From the NCBI GenBank assembly GCA_002733505.1, contig NVVW01000006.1, positions 48,415 to 112,414 of the forward strand: DNA of 64,000 nt, in the 5' to 3' direction. The translations under genes were made by a program, and so were the position numbers. Positions within the stretch are counted from its first letter, which is position 1, and each line of letters begins with the position of its first letter. The notes under the pieces are model-generated. The model saw only the letters and a program-made list of their open reading frames with translations, was not told where the DNA came from and searched no databases. This DNA is from Methylophaga sp. (GTDB taxonomy: Bacteria > Pseudomonadota > Gammaproteobacteria > Nitrosococcales > Methylophagaceae). Below are positions 47,633-57,104 of the stretch, piece after piece.

Positions 47633-47645
47633 ATACCTTTATGCA

Positions 47646-48860
47646 ATGAAAAACTCACCTCAACATTATGATGTAATTATCCTCGGAGCCGGTGCTGCGG
47701 GTTTATTATGTGCATTTACTGCCGCGCGCCGTGGTCGTCGTGTTTTGGTCATTGAAAAAGCCAATAAAGTCGGCAAAAAGATTTTAATGTCCGGTGGTGG
47801 CAAATGTAATTTCACCAACTACGCCATAGAACCAGATAATTTTATTTCTGAGAACCCCCATTTTTGTAAAGCCGCCTTAAATCGCTACAGCCAGTGGGAT
47901 TTTATCGCTATGGTTGAGCAATATAATATTGAATATGAAGAACGTGAGCATGGCCAATTATTCTGCAAAAACTCTGCTAAAGAAATCCTAGCCATGCTGT
48001 TGGCACAATGCGAGCAATCTGCTGTGGAAATTAAAACAAATTACAGTCTCGATGAAGTCATACAAAAAACCAATGGTCACTACCAAATCAACCCCGCGCA
48101 CGGTCAAAATGAACTCTCTGTATCATGCCAATCTCTAGTGGTAGCAACGGGAGCGCTGTCTATTCCCGCTCTCGGTGGAAGTGGGGTAGGTTACGAAATT
48201 GCTAAGCAATTTAATCTCGCCGTCACCCATAGACAAGCAGGCTTAGTACCGTTTATGTTTAGTGATTTTATGAAGCCTATTTGTGAGCGCTTATCAGGTT
48301 TAGCGCTCAACACTACCGTTAGCTGCAATGACCAACAATTTACTGAAAACATTCTGTTTACCCATCGCGGCATTAGCGGCCCTGTCATCTTGCAAATATC
48401 TAATTACTGGTCGCCAGGTGATCACATTAGCATTAATTTATTGCCCGATCTTAAGGTCGAAGAGTGGTTGGTTCTATCGAAACAGCAGCATGGCAAAAGC
48501 CTATTAAAAACCATTTTAAGTTATAAATTAGCCAAAGCGCTAGTGAATGAGTTACAAACACTTTGGTGGCAAGACTTTGCTGAAACGCCCCTAGCAGAAT
48601 TCAGTGACAAGCAACTTATTATAATTGGCGACCAGATCAACAACTGGTCTGTTAAACCTTCTGCTACAGAAGGTTATCGTAAAGCCGAAGTTACCTTAGG
48701 CGGCGTAAGCACAGAAGGTGTTAGCTCAAAAACAATGGAGGCTAAGCATCAACTGGGTTTATATTTTATTGGTGAAATATTAGATGTGACCGGCCATCTA
48801 GGTGGTTATAACTTTCAATGGGCATGGTCTTCTGGCTACAGTGCTGGTATGTTTGTTTAA
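47646..48860 (+). CDS. HI0933/BaiN-family FAD-dependent oxidoreductase (YhiN-like)
   Basis: This 404-residue flavoprotein begins with the FAD motif VIILGAGAAGLLCAFTAARRG. The KVGKKILMSGGGKCNFTN block is specific to this family. A late GGVSTEGVSSKTMEAK...LYFIGEILDVTGHLGGYNFQWAWSSG segment follows. The substrate of the family is not established. It stands alone after the ribosomal-protein terminator. Confidence 0.9.
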   Translation: MKNSPQHYDVIILGAGAAGLLCAFTAARRGRRVLVIEKANKVGKKILMSGGGKCNFTNYAIEPDNFISENPHFCKAALNRYSQWDFIAMVEQYNIEYEEREHGQLFCKNSAKEILAMLLAQCEQSAVEIKTNYSLDEVIQKTNGHYQINPAHGQNELSVSCQSLVVATGALSIPALGGSGVGYEIAKQFNLAVTHRQAGLVPFMFSDFMKPICERLSGLALNTTVSCNDQQFTENILFTHRGISGPVILQISNYWSPGDHISINLLPDLKVEEWLVLSKQQHGKSLLKTILSYKLAKALVNELQTLWWQDFAETPLAEFSDKQLIIIGDQINNWSVKPSATEGYRKAEVTLGGVSTEGVSSKTMEAKHQLGLYFIGEILDVTGHLGGYNFQWAWSSGYSAGMFV

Positions 48861-48972
48861 TTTATAAAACGCCATCAAGCTCTAATTTTTTAAAAATACG
48901 ATTAGGTAGGTTTTTTTATATTCACCAATACGTTACCATTCAGTTATTAGGACATGGAAAATAAGGTCACTA

Positions 48973-50190
48973 TTGAATACTACTCATTATCAAACTGTTG
49001 TTGCACGACAACCTATTTTTGATCGGGACTTAGCTATTTATGCTTATGAGCTATTGTATCGAGGAGCGTTGCGAACAGGCGATAAGCCTTTAAGCGGAAA
49101 ATCAGGTGATTCAGCTACAAGCCAAGTGATTAACGATGTCTTTATAGATTTTGGCATAGAAAAAGTAGTGGGCAAACACATTGCTTTTTTGAATATGACA
49201 CGTAATCATCTTATCAAAGGTGAGCCTCTACCTTTTGCTCACGACCAAGTTGTATTAGAAATTTTAGAAGATATTGCAGCAGATGATGATGTTATAACGG
49301 CTGTAGAAAAGTTAGTAGATCAAGGCTATAAGATCGCTCTAGATGATTTTATTTTTAATGAATCTTTATGGCCGCTTATTAAATTGGCCGATATTATTAA
49401 GATTGATATACTGGCGCTGAGCTCTGAGCAGCTAGAGCAATATGTTTCCTTATTAAAACAAGAAGATGTAAAGTTATTAGCTGAGAAAGTAGAGTCTCAA
49501 CAGCAATTTGAGCAATGCAAGGCTTTAGGTTTTGATTATTTTCAGGGCTTCTTTTTTAGCAAGCCTGTGCTCATCAAAGACACTCCTATTCCTGGTAGTC
49601 AGCTGCATATTCTGAACTTGATCGCCGAGCTACACGATCCTAAAATAGATTTTGATGAAATTGAAGAGCTGATTAGCTGTGATGTCAGTTTGAGCTACAA
49701 ATTATTAAAATTACTTAACTCCGCTGCCTTTGCACTGCCACAAAAAGTTGACTCAATTAAACGAGGTTTAGTCATTTTAGGTTTTGATGCCATTAAAGCA
49801 TGGACAACACTGATAGCCCTAAATTCAATCAATCCAACCACACCAGAGCTAATGACGCTCACCTTAATTAGAGCCAAAATGTGTGAGAACCTAGCCAGTG
49901 ATTTTGATAGCAACCCAGATACCGCTTTTACTGTTGGCTTATTTTCTACCATTGAAGCAATGTTACTTCACCCAAAAGCTGACTTACTTGAAGCATTACC
50001 GCTTACTGATCCTGTAAAACAAGCCTTATTAAATCAGCAGGGTGAATTAGGGGAGATGCTGAAAATAGTTATGCTATGTGAACACGGATTGTGGGATAAT
50101 ATAACCCCTCCTCCCATAAGCATTGCAGATTTTGGAGAGGCTTATTTAAATGCAACTCAATGGGCAATTGATATCCAAACATCACTTTAA
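48973..50190 (+). CDS. EAL-HDOD signalling protein (YuxH type)
   Basis: This 405-residue protein has an N-terminal EAL-like domain (about 1-205). The catalytic EAL is replaced by YELLYRG, while DDF in KIALDDFIF and QGFFFSKP remain, so phosphodiesterase activity is doubtful. The HDOD domain (about 210-400) has LISCDVSLSYKLLKLLNSA and IKRGLVILGFDAIKAW. Such proteins are signalling or regulatory hubs of unknown output. The start is TTG with AAGG upstream; no ATG fits the frame. Confidence 0.87.
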   Translation: MNTTHYQTVVARQPIFDRDLAIYAYELLYRGALRTGDKPLSGKSGDSATSQVINDVFIDFGIEKVVGKHIAFLNMTRNHLIKGEPLPFAHDQVVLEILEDIAADDDVITAVEKLVDQGYKIALDDFIFNESLWPLIKLADIIKIDILALSSEQLEQYVSLLKQEDVKLLAEKVESQQQFEQCKALGFDYFQGFFFSKPVLIKDTPIPGSQLHILNLIAELHDPKIDFDEIEELISCDVSLSYKLLKLLNSAAFALPQKVDSIKRGLVILGFDAIKAWTTLIALNSINPTTPELMTLTLIRAKMCENLASDFDSNPDTAFTVGLFSTIEAMLLHPKADLLEALPLTDPVKQALLNQQGELGEMLKIVMLCEHGLWDNITPPPISIADFGEAYLNATQWAIDIQTSL

Positions 50191-50193
50191 TTT

Positions 50194-51141
50194 ATGGCAG
50201 ATTCTCCTCTTCTTAATGTTCGCTCGCTGTCTCGAGTTTTCGGCACTCAGCATGCTGTCAATGATGTTAGCTTTAGCATTAATAAAGGCGAGGTACTTGG
50301 GTTCCTAGGACCAAATGGTGCAGGCAAAAGCACTACTATGAAAATGCTCAGTGGTAATTTGGCTCCCAGTTATGGCGAAATAACGATTAACGGTTATGAT
50401 TTATTATCAGAACCTAAACAAGCCAAATCACATATTGGTTATCTACCCGAAACGCCACCGCTTTATAAAGAACTAACGGTTGCAGAATTTCTGTATTTTT
50501 GCGCTCAAATAAACCAAATCCCATCATCAAATCGTAAAAAGGCAATCAATATTGCCATTGACCGCTGTGGTCTAAATGATGTCGCCCAGCGACTAATTGG
50601 TCATTTATCGAAAGGTTTTCAGCAACGGGTTGGCATTGCACAAGCCATCATTCATTCACCTGCGGTGGTGATCCTTGATGAACCTACATCTGGCTTAGAT
50701 CCTATTCAAATCAAAGAAATTCGCCATTTAATTCGTGATATAGCGACCGAACACAGCGTAATATTATCAACACATATTCTGCCTGAAGTTCAAACATTGT
50801 GTGATCGCGTTCAAATCATTAATCAAGGCAAATTAATTTTTAGCGATTCGCTTTCTGGTCTTAGTCAACATATGCAAGCATCGAGTTTATTGGTGACATT
50901 AAAAGCGCCACCAACGCGGGTGCAGCTCTACACCTTAGAGGGTGTAAGCTCAGTAGAAACCCTTTCGCCTACTCAGTTTAAATTACATTATCACCCCGAA
51001 AACAATCCTACTGAATTACTACTTGAACAAGCGGTGAGTCGGCAGTGGCAGTTAATGGAGTTGACACCAATACAGCATTCTTTAGAAGATGTATTTATGA
51101 ACATTATTCAACAAGAAAATTCTGCAATGGAGCAATCATAA
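50194..51141 (+). CDS. ABC transporter ATP-binding protein (GldA-like)
   Basis: This ATPase of 315 residues has Walker A GPNGAGKST, the signature LSKGFQQRVGIAQAI, Walker B VVILDEPTSGLDP and the H-loop STH. The extended C-terminal domain is typical of the DrrA/GldA class. It is coupled by overlap to a permease, a GldG-like protein and a DUF4340 protein. The cargo of this system in proteobacteria is unknown. Confidence 0.92.
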   Translation: MADSPLLNVRSLSRVFGTQHAVNDVSFSINKGEVLGFLGPNGAGKSTTMKMLSGNLAPSYGEITINGYDLLSEPKQAKSHIGYLPETPPLYKELTVAEFLYFCAQINQIPSSNRKKAINIAIDRCGLNDVAQRLIGHLSKGFQQRVGIAQAIIHSPAVVILDEPTSGLDPIQIKEIRHLIRDIATEHSVILSTHILPEVQTLCDRVQIINQGKLIFSDSLSGLSQHMQASSLLVTLKAPPTRVQLYTLEGVSSVETLSPTQFKLHYHPENNPTELLLEQAVSRQWQLMELTPIQHSLEDVFMNIIQQENSAMEQS

Positions 51142-51875
51142 TGTTAGCACTTGCTCGCAATGAACTTTATCGCTTATTTTTATCGCCTTTAGCATGGGTT
51201 ATTTTGGCGCTTAGCCAAGTTATCCTTGCCTACTTATTTTTAACGCATATCGATTATTTTATACAAATTCAAGCCAAAATATCTGCTATTCCAGGTGCTC
51301 CCGGCGTTACTGAATTAATCGCAACCCCTCTATTAAGCAATGCTGCAACAATTTTATTATTGCTTACACCGCTGATTACGATGCGTCTCATTGCTGAAGA
51401 ACGGCGTAATGAAAGCTTGCCATTATTGTTATCAGCCCCGCTCTCTATGCTTCAAATCGTATTAGGAAAGTTTTTAGGAACACTAGGGTTTTTCTTTATA
51501 TTATTACTGCTGATTATTCTAATGCCGCTATCGCTTGCTATTGGTAGTAGTTTAGATTTTGGGCTATTAGCCGCCGCATTTTTAGGCTTAATTCTGCTTG
51601 TTGCTAGCTTTACCGCCATTGGCTTATTTTTATCATCACTCACCAAACAGCCATCCATTGCTGCCGTTACTACCTTTGCTACTTTATTTTTACTGTGGAT
51701 AATTGATTGGTCAACCCAGTCCACAGGGCTGTTTAACTGGTTATCATTATTGAACCATTATCAGCCTTTTTTACAAGGTGAAGTGCGTACTAGCGATATT
51801 GCTTATTATCTTATTATTACCGTCGTATTTTTAACCCTCACTGTTCGTCACCTTGACTCTGAGCGCTTAAACTGA
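51141..51875 (+). CDS. ABC transporter permease (GldF-like)
   Basis: This 244-residue membrane protein has six helices, starting LSPLAWVILALSQVILAYLF, and the ABC-2 segment RLIAEERRNESLPLLLSAPLS between helices 2 and 3. I choose the ATG at 51141 overlapping the ATPase stop (TAATG). The in-frame ATG upstream would put a charged tail inside the preceding gene. Confidence 0.9.
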   Translation: MLALARNELYRLFLSPLAWVILALSQVILAYLFLTHIDYFIQIQAKISAIPGAPGVTELIATPLLSNAATILLLLTPLITMRLIAEERRNESLPLLLSAPLSMLQIVLGKFLGTLGFFFILLLLIILMPLSLAIGSSLDFGLLAAAFLGLILLVASFTAIGLFLSSLTKQPSIAAVTTFATLFLLWIIDWSTQSTGLFNWLSLLNHYQPFLQGEVRTSDIAYYLIITVVFLTLTVRHLDSERLN

Positions 51876-53233
51876 TGAATATCTCAGCTAAAACAAAGTG
51901 GCAACTAAAGATCCAAAACAGTATTTTTTATATTTTATTGCTTATTGTTGTTATCTTGTTAGCACAGCTAAGTTTGAAAACAGATCTTCACAGCGATTGG
52001 ACAGCTAATAGTCGCCACAGCTTATCAGATACCACCAAAGACTTACTCGCTCAGCTTGATAAAGAAATCACTATTCAGGCTTTTATCAGTCAGAATAATC
52101 AATATCGAGACGTACTTGAGTCTATTTTAGAACGCTATCAGCGCCATACTGACAAGATCATTGTTGAATATATTAATCCAGACTTCTCACCTGAACTTGT
52201 CCGCAGCCTCAAAATTCAACAACAAGGTGAAATGGTTGTCTCGCTCGGTGAAAAACAGCAACATGTTTATGATCTTTCTGAACAATCTCTTACTAATGCC
52301 ATTATTTCTGTTTCACGCCAGCAAGAGCAATGGCTAGTCTTTATTGAAGGCCACGGCGAACGAACCCCGCTTAACGAAGCGAACTATAACTTAAGTACTT
52401 GGGGTGAGCAGCTCAAACAGAAAGGCATTAAATTACGGGAATTAAATTTAGTCGAACATAGCCAAATTCCAGACAATACCGCTGCTATTGTTATCGCTAG
52501 CCCTGAACAATCATGGTTAGAGGGTGAGATACAGATCATTAAAAATTATATTAATCAAGGCGGCAATTTATTATGGTTAGCGGAGCCTGATAGTTACCAC
52601 CATCTAAACAGTCTTGCCGAACTATTGGCAATTGAATTTGTGCCAGGTACAGTTCTCGATCCCAATGCAGAAACATTAGGCATTTCTGATCCACAATTTG
52701 TATTGGTCACTAATTATGCCAATCACCCTGTCGGCGTGGCTACCACCGGTGTCACCCTATTCCCCCAAGCCATTGCCATTGAACATTATGGTGAAAATAC
52801 CGATTGGCAAGCGCTACCTCTGCTTATCTCGCAAGATAATACGTGGAGTGAAACAGCTACTATGGATCAACAAGACCCACCTGTTTTTGATCTGGGAAGT
52901 GATACGGCTGGCCCGCTGAATCTTGCTTATTTATTAACACGCTTTACTGATGAGCGTGATACTGAGCAGCGTATCGCCGTTGTGGGTGATGGTGATTTTT
53001 TATCTAATACCTATATTGGTAATGCCGCAAATATTGAACTCGGTGTCGCCTTAATAAACTGGTTAGTTGAAGATGATGCGCTTATTTCTATCCCTCTAAA
53101 AACGACCATCGATAATCAATTAGAGCTAAGTAAAATGCAATCGCTTGTTATTGGTCTTGGTTTTTTAATTGCTGTTCCGCTGCTGTTATTAGTAATTGGT
53201 TTCTGGGTTTGGTGGATACGGCGTAGAAGATGA
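51875..53233 (+). CDS. GldG-like ABC auxiliary protein
   Basis: This 452-residue protein has an N-terminal membrane helix, then a large periplasmic region of the 'ABC-type uncharacterized transport' family. It starts SRHSLSDTTKDLLAQLDKEITIQAFIS, with a middle VFIEGHGERTP and a late VVGDGDFLSN. A C-terminal helix (VIGLGFLIAVPLLLLVIGFWVWW) closes it. It is coupled to the permease by a one-base overlap and acts with GldA/GldF-like proteins in gliding bacteria; here the role is unknown. Confidence 0.88.
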   Translation: MNISAKTKWQLKIQNSIFYILLLIVVILLAQLSLKTDLHSDWTANSRHSLSDTTKDLLAQLDKEITIQAFISQNNQYRDVLESILERYQRHTDKIIVEYINPDFSPELVRSLKIQQQGEMVVSLGEKQQHVYDLSEQSLTNAIISVSRQQEQWLVFIEGHGERTPLNEANYNLSTWGEQLKQKGIKLRELNLVEHSQIPDNTAAIVIASPEQSWLEGEIQIIKNYINQGGNLLWLAEPDSYHHLNSLAELLAIEFVPGTVLDPNAETLGISDPQFVLVTNYANHPVGVATTGVTLFPQAIAIEHYGENTDWQALPLLISQDNTWSETATMDQQDPPVFDLGSDTAGPLNLAYLLTRFTDERDTEQRIAVVGDGDFLSNTYIGNAANIELGVALINWLVEDDALISIPLKTTIDNQLELSKMQSLVIGLGFLIAVPLLLLVIGFWVWWIRRRR

Positions 53234-54105
53234 AATCACGTTATCTGATCAATATTCTGTTAATAGCCTTAGTTTTCAGCTTATATTGGTTTGTTAACCA
53301 AGAAGCACCCAAACAGCTCCAGGGGCAAGGCCTAACTGCAACTACTCACGGTGACATAACGAAAATAACCATTTTACGAGATGGCTTAGATACCATTTCC
53401 ATACAAAAAAACGCATCTAACTGGCGACTTGTGCACCCTATAAATGCGCCAGCGAATAATACGCGTATCAAGTTGTTACTATCTATTTTGAACACGAATA
53501 GCCATGCTCAGCTTAGTCATGCTGATAACGCTACTCAGACCCAACTTGGTTTTAATGATAGCAGTACGATCCTAAAACTCAATGAAGACAACTTCCAGTT
53601 TGGCAATATCGAATCTATCAGTAAGCGTCGTTATGTTTTACACAATGATGTTATTCATTTGATTGATGACAATGTGGCACCATTGCTTAATGCTAATGCC
53701 GCGAGCTTTATTGATAATAAGCTTATTGCTCTTAATCATCAGATTTCAAAACTTTCCTTACCTACACTAAACACCGATCAAACACTTTCTACTCACACTA
53801 TCACCATTGAACAAAAAGAAGGCCATTGGAAAAGTGACAATAACAAACTGTCTAGCGATCAATTAACTATATTGATTGATGCATGGCAACATGCTTATGC
53901 CTTGCAAGTGCTTCCGTTAAGCACTGCGTCTGTGCCTGCATCTGAACCACATAACATAGTTGTTTGGTTTCAAAACCAAACAGAACCCGTTGAACTGCAA
54001 TTGCAACAAGATAATAGAACCTTATATCTAAACAGCCCATCACAGCAGTTAAGTTATCAGTTTCCTATCGCATTACTACAGCAATTATTGCCAATAAGTC
54101 CATAA
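53230..54105 (+). CDS. DUF4340 family protein
   Basis: The 291-residue protein has a single N-terminal helix (LINILLIALVFSLYWFV) and an extracytoplasmic beta-rich domain with the DUF4340 pattern WRLVHPINAPANNTRIKLLLSILNT. The family regularly follows the GldA/F/G-like genes, as here with a 4-nt overlap. It may anchor or gate the complex; the function is not known. Confidence 0.85.
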   Translation: MKSRYLINILLIALVFSLYWFVNQEAPKQLQGQGLTATTHGDITKITILRDGLDTISIQKNASNWRLVHPINAPANNTRIKLLLSILNTNSHAQLSHADNATQTQLGFNDSSTILKLNEDNFQFGNIESISKRRYVLHNDVIHLIDDNVAPLLNANAASFIDNKLIALNHQISKLSLPTLNTDQTLSTHTITIEQKEGHWKSDNNKLSSDQLTILIDAWQHAYALQVLPLSTASVPASEPHNIVVWFQNQTEPVELQLQQDNRTLYLNSPSQQLSYQFPIALLQQLLPISP

Positions 54106-54926
54106 TGCCTGAATTACCCGAAGTTGAAACCACCCGCCGCGGCATCAGCCCCTATATAGAACACGCAACAATTACTAATGTTACTATTCGTAATTTCTCG
54201 CTTCGCTGGCCTATTGAATCTGATCTGGCAAAAACGCTTAGAGGTCAGTCTGTTCATTTAATTAAACGCCGTGCTAAATATTTATTATTTCAATGTGATT
54301 CTGGCACACTCATCATTCACTTAGGCATGTCAGGAAAGTTACGAATATTAGAATCAGCAACCGCTTCCAAAGCAGAAAAGCATGATCATTTTGAACTTCA
54401 ATTTGATAATGGCCAACTGCTGCGTTATAACGATCCACGTCGTTTTGGTGCGGTATTGTGGACAACTGAAGCTATTGAACAACATAAATTATTAGCCCAT
54501 CTTGGCCCAGAGCCATTAACAGATGACTTTGATACAGACTATTTATTTCAGCAAAGTCGATCTCGCAAATGCAGTATAAAAACACTGATTATGAATGGCA
54601 AGGTGGTGGTGGGCGTAGGCAATATTTACGCCAGCGAGTCGCTATTTTTAGCTACAATTCATCCCAAAACCATAGCAAATAAATTAAGCAAAAAACAAAG
54701 TGAATTATTAGTTAAAGCCATTAAACAAATACTTAAACAAGCTATTAAAGCCGGTGGCACAACGTTAAAAGATTTTAGAAAGAGTGATGGCAATCCTGGT
54801 TATTTTGCACAACAATTAAATGTATATGGGCGTAAAGATGAAAGCTGCACACAGTGCAACGGCACCATACAGCATTATAAAGAATTACAAAGAGCCACCT
54901 TCTTTTGCCCTAATTGCCAGAAATAA
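54105..54926 (+). CDS. mutM: Formamidopyrimidine-DNA glycosylase MutM (Fpg)
   Basis: This 273-residue base-excision enzyme removes 8-oxoguanine. The N-terminal PELPEVETTRRG supplies the catalytic Pro and Glu. The GVGNIYASE helix-two-turn-helix and the C-terminal zinc finger CTQCNGT...FFCPNCQK are complete. It overlaps the DUF4340 gene by one base. Confidence 0.97.
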   Translation: MPELPEVETTRRGISPYIEHATITNVTIRNFSLRWPIESDLAKTLRGQSVHLIKRRAKYLLFQCDSGTLIIHLGMSGKLRILESATASKAEKHDHFELQFDNGQLLRYNDPRRFGAVLWTTEAIEQHKLLAHLGPEPLTDDFDTDYLFQQSRSRKCSIKTLIMNGKVVVGVGNIYASESLFLATIHPKTIANKLSKKQSELLVKAIKQILKQAIKAGGTTLKDFRKSDGNPGYFAQQLNVYGRKDESCTQCNGTIQHYKELQRATFFCPNCQK

Positions 54927-54943
54927 AACCCGGTCGTCCCAGC

Positions 54944-54984
54944 AATATCCCTGTCATCCCGGTAGCTTGTAGCCGGGATCTATG
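54944..54984. repeat. REP-like palindrome downstream of mutM
   Basis: GTCATCCCGGTAGCTTG is followed by TAGCCGGGATC (about 54952-54980), an imperfect inverted repeat of the same GTCATCCCG family as 18952-18980, 21711-21739 and 25450-25477. It lies between the convergent mutM and cytochrome genes. Confidence 0.65.
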
Positions 54985-54991
54985 TTGTTAT

Positions 54992-55303
54992 CTACTGCTT
55001 AGAAAAATAAGCTGCCATTAACTTAATTTCTTCTTTCGTATATCCACTTGCATGATGAAACATTACCGTAGATATTCTTTCACCTTCCGTAAATTGTCTC
55101 ATCTGTTCTATGAAGTGTGATGGTGAAGAACCGGCTAACGAAGGCATTCCACCCACACTATGACCATTGGTGCCATGACATGCTGCACACGATGAAGCCA
55201 ATAACGCCACATTTCTTTGTTGAGAAACTGCCGGAGTTGATAGCACCAGCATACACACTGCCAGCCCCAAAACAAATTGGCTACGATTACGCATAATTAA
55301 CAC
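54992..55303 (-). CDS. Small monoheme cytochrome c, FccA-like
   Basis: The 103-residue precursor has a signal peptide (FVLGLAVCMLVLSTPAVSQ) and the heme motif LASSCAACHGTNG. GGMPSLAG and a late M (VMFHHASGYTKEE) can provide the axial methionine. The arrangement ASSCAACHG...SL.G.....F...M..F..G.R..TVM...A.GY is characteristic of flavocytochrome c cytochrome subunits. It is a candidate partner of the FccB protein encoded at 30419-31684. The start at 55294 is also possible. Confidence 0.8.
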   Translation of the reverse strand: MLIMRNRSQFVLGLAVCMLVLSTPAVSQQRNVALLASSCAACHGTNGHSVGGMPSLAGSSPSHFIEQMRQFTEGERISTVMFHHASGYTKEEIKLMAAYFSKQ

Positions 55304-55368
55304 CCTAATTTAAGCGAATATCTAATACTTCGGTATAATATAGCATTAACTCTAAAAAAATATCTAAA

Positions 55369-56331
55369 ATGGCAGAACAACTACACCTTGAAGGCATCAT
55401 CTCTGACGAATCTGGCGGTCTACGCTTAGATCAAGCTTTAGCACAGCTATTTTCTGATTATTCACGCGGACAACTCACCAAATGGATAAAAGCAGGTTAT
55501 GTTCAAGTCAATGATAAAAACCTCCGCCCACGTGATTCGGTGATGGGGGGCGAGCGCGTGGTGATTGATGCTGAAATAGAAGTGGTCGACGACACATGGA
55601 TCGCAGAAGCGATCACCTTAGATATTATTCACGAAGATGACGATGTTATTATCCTCAATAAATCGGCCGGCATGGTGGTTCACCCTGGTGCGGGTAATCA
55701 TGATGGAACACTGGTCAATGCCCTACTTCATCATGCACCCCAGCTAGAAGGCGTTCCTCGTGCTGGTATCGTGCATCGAATTGATAAAGGCACCACTGGC
55801 TTATTGATGATTGCTAAAAATTTACAAGCACACAACTCACTGGTTAATCAATTACAAGAACGCACTGTATTACGTGAATATCAAGCTATTTCAATGGGCG
55901 TGATGACCGCAGGCGGCACCATCGATGAACCCATTGGTCGGCATCCCGTAGATCGTAAACGCCAAGCGGTTACCGGCTCAGGTAAACATGCAATAACTCA
56001 TTATCGTGTAGTGCAGCGCTACCGAGCCCACACCCATGTACGCTGCAAATTAGAAACAGGCCGCACCCACCAAATTCGTGTCCATATGGCACATGCACGT
56101 TACCCACTTTTAGGCGATCCTGTTTATGGTGGTCGAATACGACTACCTAAAGGTGCCAGTGAAGCCACAAAAACGGCTCTACAAGGTTTTAGACGACAAG
56201 CACTCCATGCCGGTTCTTTAGGATTTATTCATCCTGCTACAGAGCAAGAAGTATCGTGGCAAGTGGAGATGCCAGAGGATATGTTGGATATATTGGCTGT
56301 GTTGGCTAAGGATCAAAAGCAGAATAGCTAA
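55369..56331 (+). CDS. rluD: 23S rRNA pseudouridine synthase RluD
   Basis: This 320-residue enzyme has an N-terminal S4 RNA-binding domain (LRLDQALAQLFSDYSRGQLTKWIKAGYVQVN). The RluA catalytic core follows with IVHRIDKGTTGLLMIAK (catalytic aspartate) and ETGRTHQIRVHMAH. It modifies uridines of helix 69 of 23S rRNA in related bacteria. There is no frame disruption. Confidence 0.95.
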   Translation: MAEQLHLEGIISDESGGLRLDQALAQLFSDYSRGQLTKWIKAGYVQVNDKNLRPRDSVMGGERVVIDAEIEVVDDTWIAEAITLDIIHEDDDVIILNKSAGMVVHPGAGNHDGTLVNALLHHAPQLEGVPRAGIVHRIDKGTTGLLMIAKNLQAHNSLVNQLQERTVLREYQAISMGVMTAGGTIDEPIGRHPVDRKRQAVTGSGKHAITHYRVVQRYRAHTHVRCKLETGRTHQIRVHMAHARYPLLGDPVYGGRIRLPKGASEATKTALQGFRRQALHAGSLGFIHPATEQEVSWQVEMPEDMLDILAVLAKDQKQNS

Positions 56332-56345
56332 ATGAATCAATCTGA

Positions 56346-56433
56346 ATCTATACCGGTGATTATTCAATCTGTGAATTTTCGCTCCTCCGTCACTCCGGTA
56401 TGCTTTTGTAATTTGAATGATCATCGGTATATA
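56346..56433. mobile_element. Short copy of the dispersed TIR element
   Basis: The left end at 56349-56375 (TATACCGGTGATTATTCAAT, CTGTGAA) matches the element at 28409. The right end (56410-56433, TTGAATGATCATCGGTATATA) is its inverted partner. The internal part is short, so this is a minimal copy. Confidence 0.65.
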
Positions 56434-56441
56434 ACTTCTTT

Positions 56442-56702
56442 CTATGCAGCTTTTTCTTGTTCAATATTCCACCCAGGGAAAACCAGAACAGCAGGATGAC
56501 ATTTTAAAGCCCTAGCTAATACTTTAGCTCTTTCTACACCCAAATTGACTTTATTATGCTCAATCGCTGAGATAGTTGATTGTGGGATACCTGTTAGTGT
56601 AGATAGTTGGTTCTGGCTCAGCTCTTGTAATTCTCGAATGATCCGAACTGAGTCGCCAATGGATACATCAATGATCTTCTTGGATAATTGATACTCTTTC
56701 AT
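56442..56702 (-). CDS. XRE-family DNA-binding protein (possible orphan antitoxin)
   Basis: The 86-residue protein has a Cro/C1-type helix-turn-helix (IRELQELSQNQLSTLTGIPQSTISAIEHNKVNLGVERAKVLARAL). It resembles HigA-type antitoxin regulators. No toxin-like gene lies immediately beside it; an IS4 fragment lies on the upstream side. It may be an orphan or the survivor of a disrupted pair. Confidence 0.75.
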   Translation of the reverse strand: MKEYQLSKKIIDVSIGDSVRIIRELQELSQNQLSTLTGIPQSTISAIEHNKVNLGVERAKVLARALKCHPAVLVFPGWNIEQEKAA

Positions 56703-56728
56703 ATTATTTTCTCCTGTACCCCTACTTT

Positions 56729-56792
56729 CCCGTTCATGGTGAGCTTATCGAACCATGAATACCCTTCTACAAACTCAGGGCGAACGGTGATT
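56729..56792. repeat. Interspersed palindrome of the GTTCATGGTGAGC..ACTCAGGGCGAAC type
   Basis: 56734-56757 contains GTTCATGGT...ACCATGAA inverted arms. A partial CAAACTCAGGGCGAACGGTG follows. This pattern is a common interspersed repeat in proteobacterial genomes and is noncoding. Confidence 0.55.
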
Positions 56793-56819
56793 TAAAATAC
56801 GAACTGCTTATATCTTATT

Positions 56820-57086
56820 TTACACAATGCAAAAAAAGGGGCTGATTTTAACGGCAAGACCTAGTAAAAATAACACATATTGGGCTAGCATTGCTAGTAA
56901 TAATAAAACAGATAAATAGGCCAATGTTCGGGTATTACTAGCATTAAAATTAAGCCCCGTTTTTAGATCTCTAAAGCTTTCTTCTATTTGCATTCTAGTA
57001 CGGTATATTTTGAAATACCTAGCTGTCTGGCGTAGGCTCTTTCGGCTTGTGGCAAATTTGTGGCAAGAATGGATTGTGATGAACAA
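56820..57086 (-). pseudogene. IS4-family transposase C-terminal fragment
   Basis: The surviving 88 codons include YRTRMQIEESFRDLK, which matches the IS4 family Y-(2)-R-(3)-E-(6)-K signature exactly, followed by a hydrophobic tail. The DDE aspartates and the N-terminal domains are missing, so it is a remnant. The N-terminal end lies in the direct repeat at 57025-57070, which marks the break. Confidence 0.75.
57025..57070. repeat. Direct repeat on one side of hipBA (copy A)
   Basis: GTCTGGCG...CTTGTGGCAAATTTGTGGCAAG-type sequence matches 58977-59022 in the same orientation with about ten mismatches. The TGTGGC half-repeats recall arm-type integrase binding sites. The pair brackets hipBA. Confidence 0.55.
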
Positions 57087-57104
57087 CTAAATCAGCAAAC
57101 AAAG